From NCBI GenBank assembly GCA_964559845.1, contig CAZLJF010000018.1, forward strand, positions 1-35,984: DNA of 35,984 nt. The letters are read 5' to 3'. Below the pieces are notes generated by a model. That model did not search any database. It saw only the letters and a list, made by a program, of their open reading frames with translations, and had not been told where the DNA came from. Below are positions 32,020 through 35,984 of the stretch, piece after piece. Position numbers and translations under genes: made by a program. This DNA comes from WSZY01 sp964559845 (GTDB lineage Bacteria > Pseudomonadota > Zetaproteobacteria > Mariprofundales > Mariprofundaceae). Every line of letters starts with the position of its first letter. Within the stretch, counting starts at the first letter, position 1.

Positions 32020-32994
32020 ATGTTGAATTCAGTCAAGGCTTATTTATTTAGCCACATTAAAAGCACCGGGAAAGAGCAAAAAGAGCATTATCCCTTTAAC
32101 ATTGACCTGGACACAAGAAACGGATTCGAATCTGAACAGATAATATCAACCCAAAATGATCCTGACAGAATCAGAATGTACCAAAAGAACATTGATAAAC
32201 TGCCTATGCCCCCTGTACTATGGGATGAATTTCAACGGGCGACAAAACGGGGAGCATCCAGCAAAAGAATCTCTACGATTATTACAAGCGATCCGGTTCT
32301 TTCTTCCGTAATCCTCAAAACAGTCAACTCGCCCAGTTTTGGCCTTACGAAGCCTATTGTTGATCTGAAGAGAGCAATCTCCCATCTGGGCAGTAATCTG
32401 GTTAGAGGCATTGTTGCCAAACACTGTTTTTCTGCAGTACTGCCTCAAAAGAGCAAAGCCTACAATATCGAAACACTGTGGAAACATGGCATGGCTGTTT
32501 CTGCGCTGGCAGAAATTGTGGGCGCTCACATACCTGAATGTAACAAGGACGAGGCGGCAACTATTGGCCTGTTTCATGATATTGGAAGAATGGGCTTTAA
32601 TTTTTTTGGCACCCATAAGAGCGCCACTTTTGATCATGAAAAGGGCTACCTGCATTATGAGTCCAGGCGGTTTGGATGTACGCATATAGAGATGGGTGAA
32701 CTTTTTGCAAAACACTGGAAACTTCCCGAGAAAATTCAATTGGGTATTAAATATCACCACCATCCGGGTGGTGCGGAAATTGAGGCTGTCCCCGAATCAA
32801 TTCGGCCGGAAGTATTTGCCGTCTACCTGGCCGATCTGCTGGCCAAACATTTGGAGTTCCATGGCGGAAATACCAGCAAAACGCATCCTCATGAAAGCTA
32901 TGCCGGAATGCTCCCTAAAATCACATTATACGACATCATGCATAAGAAGGCAGTCAGCAAAGAGCTTTGGCGGGTTAATTGCATTGACTTTTAA
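32020..32994 (+). CDS. HDOD-domain signalling protein
   Basis: A 324-residue protein with an HDOD domain from about residue 55 to 265. It has LPMPPVLWDEFQRATKRGAS, the DPVLSSVILKTVNSPSFGL segment and SHLGSNLVRGIV. HDOD proteins usually act as non-catalytic regulators in motility, stress and c-di-GMP signalling. Here an HD pair survives in LFHDIGRMGF (H186-D187), with further histidines near KYHHHPGG, so activity is not excluded. It starts 27 nt after the EAL gene and is probably cotranscribed. GGAGG is 13 nt from the ATG, which is long. Confidence 0.88.
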   Translation: MLNSVKAYLFSHIKSTGKEQKEHYPFNIDLDTRNGFESEQIISTQNDPDRIRMYQKNIDKLPMPPVLWDEFQRATKRGASSKRISTIITSDPVLSSVILKTVNSPSFGLTKPIVDLKRAISHLGSNLVRGIVAKHCFSAVLPQKSKAYNIETLWKHGMAVSALAEIVGAHIPECNKDEAATIGLFHDIGRMGFNFFGTHKSATFDHEKGYLHYESRRFGCTHIEMGELFAKHWKLPEKIQLGIKYHHHPGGAEIEAVPESIRPEVFAVYLADLLAKHLEFHGGNTSKTHPHESYAGMLPKITLYDIMHKKAVSKELWRVNCIDF

Positions 32995-33089
32995 CCGCAG
33001 AAGCATCTCATTTCGGACAGCAGCGATTCGATCAAAACTGGTTTAACAGACCCCTAGCAAGCCTCGCTGCTACTGATCAAACAGCAGCG

Positions 33090-33127
33090 GGCCAGCATCC
33101 GGAACAACCTGTTCAGCATAGCTGGCC
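33090..33127 (+). repeat. Inverted repeat after the HDOD gene
   Basis: GGCCAGC at 33090 and GCTGGCC at 33121 are perfect 7-nt inverted copies around a 24-nt loop. A second pair, GCTGCT/AGCAGC, lies just upstream at about 33066-33087. No T tract follows on either strand. They may mark the shared end of the convergent HDOD and Dabb transcripts. The rest of the 33.0-33.15 kb gap shows nothing else. Confidence 0.35.
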
Positions 33128-33150
33128 ACACACAGTGAAGCCCTGCTGAA

Positions 33151-33453
33151 TCAAAGTTCGTAATCAACAACAATCCGTTCACAGGCCGCATTTTTCACCA
33201 GTGGAACCACGGCCTGATGCAATGGATGCGCCTGATAGGAAGCCAGCGCCTCGCGGCTCTCAAGCTCCGAATAGAGCACAACATCCGCCGATTGATCCGT
33301 GTTGCAGAAATCAATGCCGACTTCGATATGCAGCAGGCCGGGAATCTTCCCCTGCAGATCCTCCAGAGCCTTCTTGATCGCTACTGCATTCTCACTTTTT
33401 GAAATGCCGTCCACATCATCATGCAAACGCCACATTACAATATGTTTTACCAT
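33151..33453 (-). CDS. Dabb (stress-responsive A/B barrel) domain protein
   Basis: A 100-residue ferredoxin-like alpha/beta-barrel protein. It starts VKHIVMWRLHDDV and has the family segments LQGKIPGLLHIEVGID and ADVVLYSELESREALASYQAHPLHQAV. Dabb proteins form dimers and their bacterial roles are mostly unknown. Its ATG overlaps the murI stop by 7 nt, so it is translated with murI. Confidence 0.9.
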   Translation of the reverse strand: MVKHIVMWRLHDDVDGISKSENAVAIKKALEDLQGKIPGLLHIEVGIDFCNTDQSADVVLYSELESREALASYQAHPLHQAVVPLVKNAACERIVVDYEL

Positions 33454-34262
33454 GTCATCGCCCTTTCATCCAGTTTCAGTGCCCCGACCTGCACCTGACC
33501 ACCCCACAGGCGGGAGATCATCTCCCTGCTGTTTTCACTATCACCACTGCTAAAGAAGGTTACCCGCCCTGTTCTGTTTTCCGGCGCAGCCAGGCCGATC
33601 ATCTCAAGCCGGCGTTCCAACTCTGCCGCAATCGCCCCGCCAGTATCCAGAATCACCACATCATCCCCTGCAATCTCACGGATCAACGGGGTAAGGAATG
33701 GATAGTGCGTACATCCCAGCACCACGGTATCTACACCACGTTCAAGCAAGGGCGCAAGATGACCCTCCAGCAGCTTGCGTGTTGCATCACTGTCAAAATC
33801 ACCCGCCTCAACCTGCTCGACCAAGCCGCATCCCGGCTGAAACAGCACCTCGGCATTACTGCCAAAACGTTTCACCAGCCTGGAGAACTTCTCACTTGCC
33901 AGTGTACCGCTCGTGGCCAGCACACCGATCACGCCGCACCTGGTGGCCTCAACAGCGGGCTTGACCGCCGGCTCCATGCCAATAATAGGAATCCTGAAAT
34001 CCGCACGCAGAGCATCAATGGCAACCGCTGTCGCAGTATTGCAGGCCACAACCATCGCTTTCGCCCCCTGACGAGCAAGAAAACCGGCAATCAGACGGCA
34101 GCGATCTTTAATGGCCCAAGGCTGCAACGAACCGTAAGGCATATAAGCAGAGTCTGCCACATAAATCAGATCCTCCGCAGGCAGCAGGCGATGCACATGC
34201 TCAAGCACCGACAGGCCTCCCACACCTGAATCAAAAATACCAATCGGCTGATAACGATCCAA
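33447..34262 (-). CDS. murI: Glutamate racemase
   Basis: Makes D-glutamate for peptidoglycan. The catalytic pair is intact: C74 in VVACNTAT and C184 in GCTHYP, with IFDSGVGGLSVL at the N-terminus. Length is 271 residues. The start is TTG at 34262 with AGGGGA 8 nt upstream. A 44-nt stretch around Cys74 is duplicated at 30052-30095. It is translated together with the Dabb gene. Confidence 0.96.
   Translation of the reverse strand: MDRYQPIGIFDSGVGGLSVLEHVHRLLPAEDLIYVADSAYMPYGSLQPWAIKDRCRLIAGFLARQGAKAMVVACNTATAVAIDALRADFRIPIIGMEPAVKPAVEATRCGVIGVLATSGTLASEKFSRLVKRFGSNAEVLFQPGCGLVEQVEAGDFDSDATRKLLEGHLAPLLERGVDTVVLGCTHYPFLTPLIREIAGDDVVILDTGGAIAAELERRLEMIGLAAPENRTGRVTFFSSGDSENSREMISRLWGGQVQVGALKLDERAMTW
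34014..34057 (+). repeat. Source copy of the murI-derived 44-nt repeat
   Basis: Lies inside murI at codons for AMVVACNTATAVAID. It matches 30052-30095 at 42 of 44 positions in the same orientation, 3,962 nt away. Since this copy is part of a functional gene, it is probably the parent. Confidence 0.85.
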
Positions 34263-34351
34263 AGAAATAATCCCCTGCTTGCTGAAAGTCAGGCAATCCT
34301 ACCCCATTCTCCACAACCAAGGCCAACTTTCTGTTTTATTTTCGTATGTTG

Positions 34352-34360
34352 TGCTATAAG
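34352..34360 (+). promoter_or_regulatory. Extended -10 promoter for the SPOR-domain gene
   Basis: TGCTATAAG gives the extended TGn plus TATAAG (5 of 6), with no clear -35, as usual for extended -10 promoters. The predicted start is near 34367, about 30 nt before the ATG. Confidence 0.45.
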
Positions 34361-34395
34361 TTGCGTGATGAATCTGAACATGCCGGGAGAGTTCC

Positions 34396-35847
34396 ATGTC
34401 TGATAACAAGGATCAGGAAACCATTAAAATCACCCCACCAACAGAATTGCCAGATATGGACAGTACCGTCCGTCTGGATATTGGCGGCAACCGGAATGTT
34501 GTTTCGACCTCCGCCCCGTATGAGATCACTGCCGATGATTTTGACACGACCATTGATGGACTCCTGAACATGGATGAGTTGCTAACGGAAGAGAAGAGTG
34601 CCGACTCCGGGCCAGAGGAAACAACCGTTTCTTTCTCTGCCGAAGAAATCGATTTTGATGATTTGAATGCAGGAATCAATGCCCTCTCCGAAGAGCTGTC
34701 GGAGTATCATGCGAAAGCAGAGCCATCTGATAAGCCTCTCGATCTTGATGACTCAGAAGAGGTGTTTGATATTGATCAGCCTGCCGCTCCCGATTCAGGT
34801 GACCATGAAAATGATCTTCCTGTATCATCAGTTGATTTATTTGACGGATTATCGTTGATTGCGGATGAGGGCGAAGAAGAAAAGGCTCCCGAAACAGAGG
34901 TGCTGCCGGATATATCCGAAGATATTGAAATTGCTGAAGAAGAGGTGGATGCAGCAGCCCCCCCTGTGATTGAACTGACGGAAAAGATGCTGGATGGGAC
35001 TGAACAGTCACCACCACCTGAGTTGAACGATCCAGAAGACAGCAACATAGAGAGTCATGGGAACAGTACGCCGGAGAGTGCGATTGAAACTCCGGAATTA
35101 ACCACCACCGAAATAGATATTCTTGCCGGTGCAACAGCTGCAATCAGGGAGCTTAATGAAAAGGAGCATGAACCGGGCACAGAACACCCTGTTACTCCTC
35201 CGGCACTCCAGCCCTCAGCTACAGAGCCCGTCAAGGAGCAAAAGGGCGGCTCAAACGCCCTGCCAACTATCCTCGGCATGTTAGGCATTGCTGCAGGCGG
35301 ATTCGGCGCCTGGATGGCATTTGACGCCGGCAACAGGGTTGCAGATATGGAGGCGAAACTGCAGAATCTTAAAAGCTCGAAAGCGGCTGCAGCAAACAAG
35401 AAGAGCATTGCCGACATTCATCAGCGGCTTACAAAAATCGAGCGCCGCTTAACCGGTACACCAACCGTTGAGGCAGCCGCACCACTGGGGACAACCACTC
35501 CGGCAACCGGGACTGCAGCAGCCAAAAAGGCCGCAGTTGCCAGAGAAGAAGCAGCTAAACCGGCAGTCAAAGCCATTACACCACAGACCAGCGTGACCAA
35601 AACCGGGGCAACTGATGACTGGGTCGTCAACCTTTCATCACATTCAAAAGAGTCGCAGGCAATCAAAGAGCAGAGCCGCCTGCAAAAACTTGGAATAAAT
35701 ACAGAGGTCCACGCAGCCAGCATCAAAAACAAAACCTGGTACAGGGTTCAGGTCACAGGCTTCGCCAGCAAAAGTGAGGCGAAGGCCCGGCTTAGATCCA
35801 TTCAGCAACGATCGGGCATTAAGGGTGCATGGATTGGAAAAAGATAG
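34396..35847 (+). CDS. Acidic single-pass membrane protein with C-terminal SPOR domain
   Basis: A 483-residue protein, probably at the division site or cell wall. Residues 1-285 are a very acidic, probably disordered cytoplasmic region. One TM follows (about 288-308), then a short coiled coil (313-353) and an Ala/Thr/Pro-rich periplasmic linker. The SPOR domain (about 408-481; DDWVVNLSSHSKESQAIKEQ ... WYRVQVTGFASKSEAKA) binds denuded septal glycan. The acidic region carries four loosely similar motifs (DFDTTIDGLL, IDFDDLNAGINAL, VDLFDGLSLI, IDILAGATAAI). GGGAGA lies 5-6 nt before the ATG. It resembles DamX/FtsN-type architecture, without clear orthology. Confidence 0.85.
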   Translation: MSDNKDQETIKITPPTELPDMDSTVRLDIGGNRNVVSTSAPYEITADDFDTTIDGLLNMDELLTEEKSADSGPEETTVSFSAEEIDFDDLNAGINALSEELSEYHAKAEPSDKPLDLDDSEEVFDIDQPAAPDSGDHENDLPVSSVDLFDGLSLIADEGEEEKAPETEVLPDISEDIEIAEEEVDAAAPPVIELTEKMLDGTEQSPPPELNDPEDSNIESHGNSTPESAIETPELTTTEIDILAGATAAIRELNEKEHEPGTEHPVTPPALQPSATEPVKEQKGGSNALPTILGMLGIAAGGFGAWMAFDAGNRVADMEAKLQNLKSSKAAAANKKSIADIHQRLTKIERRLTGTPTVEAAAPLGTTTPATGTAAAKKAAVAREEAAKPAVKAITPQTSVTKTGATDDWVVNLSSHSKESQAIKEQSRLQKLGINTEVHAASIKNKTWYRVQVTGFASKSEAKARLRSIQQRSGIKGAWIGKR

Positions 35848-35965
35848 GGACTTCGTTTTCAGTTCCGCTTCTGCATAACCGCTGCACTTACCGTGACAGG
35901 TTGCGCTTTTGACAACAGCGGGCATCCTTGCTCCGATTCAAACTCTTATTTATTAAAGGTAGGCC

Positions 35966-35984
35966 ATGTCATCCTCAGCTTCAA
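35966..35984 (+). CDS. Possible start of a further CDS, cut by the window edge
   Basis: An ATG (MSSSAS) with AAAGGTAGG just upstream opens a frame that runs off the right end. Only six residues are visible, so the gene cannot be identified. Confidence 0.25.

Noticed and set aside
33399..34229. Plus-strand frame opposite murI
   Set aside because: Antisense shadow of a certain gene without a ribosome site.
35909..35914. Perfect TTGACA after the SPOR gene
   Set aside because: The -10 at 17 nt is TCCGAT, which is poor, and the sequence ends soon after.
1..35984. CRISPR arrays, IS elements, phage genes, rRNA
   Set aside because: I saw no regularly spaced repeats, transposases, integrases or rRNA sequence.

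Overview
This 36 kb window is a compact, chromosomal, housekeeping-rich stretch of a Gram-negative bacterium. I infer a proteobacterium. The gene orders pcm-yqaA-nlpD-rpoS, ihfA-merR-tRNA-Pro and tgt-yajC-secD-secF are those seen in gammaproteobacteria and relatives, and there is a Lol lipoprotein-export module. The single LolC/LolE-type gene and some unusual neighbours fit a less-studied lineage; Zetaproteobacteria is a guess that only a search can settle. I recognised no phage, IS or CRISPR structure.

Left part, about 1-20.8 kb, almost entirely minus strand. Reading in the direction of transcription (right to left): def-fmt-rsmB-mnmA (initiator-Met handling, rRNA and tRNA modification); ndk-lysS-CBS protein-ArsB/NhaD-type transporter; a CPA2 antiporter with its own terminator; lolC/E-(TPR + two cNMP-binding domains)-lolD; ihfA-merR-tRNA-Pro-pcm-yqaA-nlpD-rpoS-apt; then tRNA-Arg-gyrA-serS-tRNA-Ser, which runs off the left edge. 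Several gene pairs overlap by 4 nt (ATGA or TTGA), so translation is probably coupled.

Middle, 20.8-30 kb, mostly plus strand. There is a 430-nt gene-poor gap holding a decayed YjbQ-family remnant. It is followed by a small membrane protein with a zinc-ribbon-like tail, sthA (minus), a short orphan ORF, a strong hairpin and a one-domain cNMP-binding protein. Next comes tgt-yajC-secD-secF-Mth938-like gene, then queD. Tgt and QueD belong to the same queuosine pathway.

Right part, 29-36 kb, more accessory: a minus-strand APH-like kinase, then a short chimeric scar built of a murI-like piece abutting a queD-like piece. A good sigma-54 -24/-12 promoter follows, driving a PAS-GGDEF-EAL protein and an HDOD protein. 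Next are Dabb and murI on the minus strand, and a large acidic membrane protein with a SPOR domain on the plus strand. The 44-nt murI-like repeat flanks the c-di-GMP/HDOD block, which may mark a rearrangement.

Most unusual points: the cyclic-nucleotide-type sensor inserted between LolC/E and LolD; the chimeric murI/queD scar; a promoter placing the def transcription start about 2 nt before its ATG; a sigma-S-like -10 in front of rpoS; and several well-supported TTG starts plus a probable CTG start.
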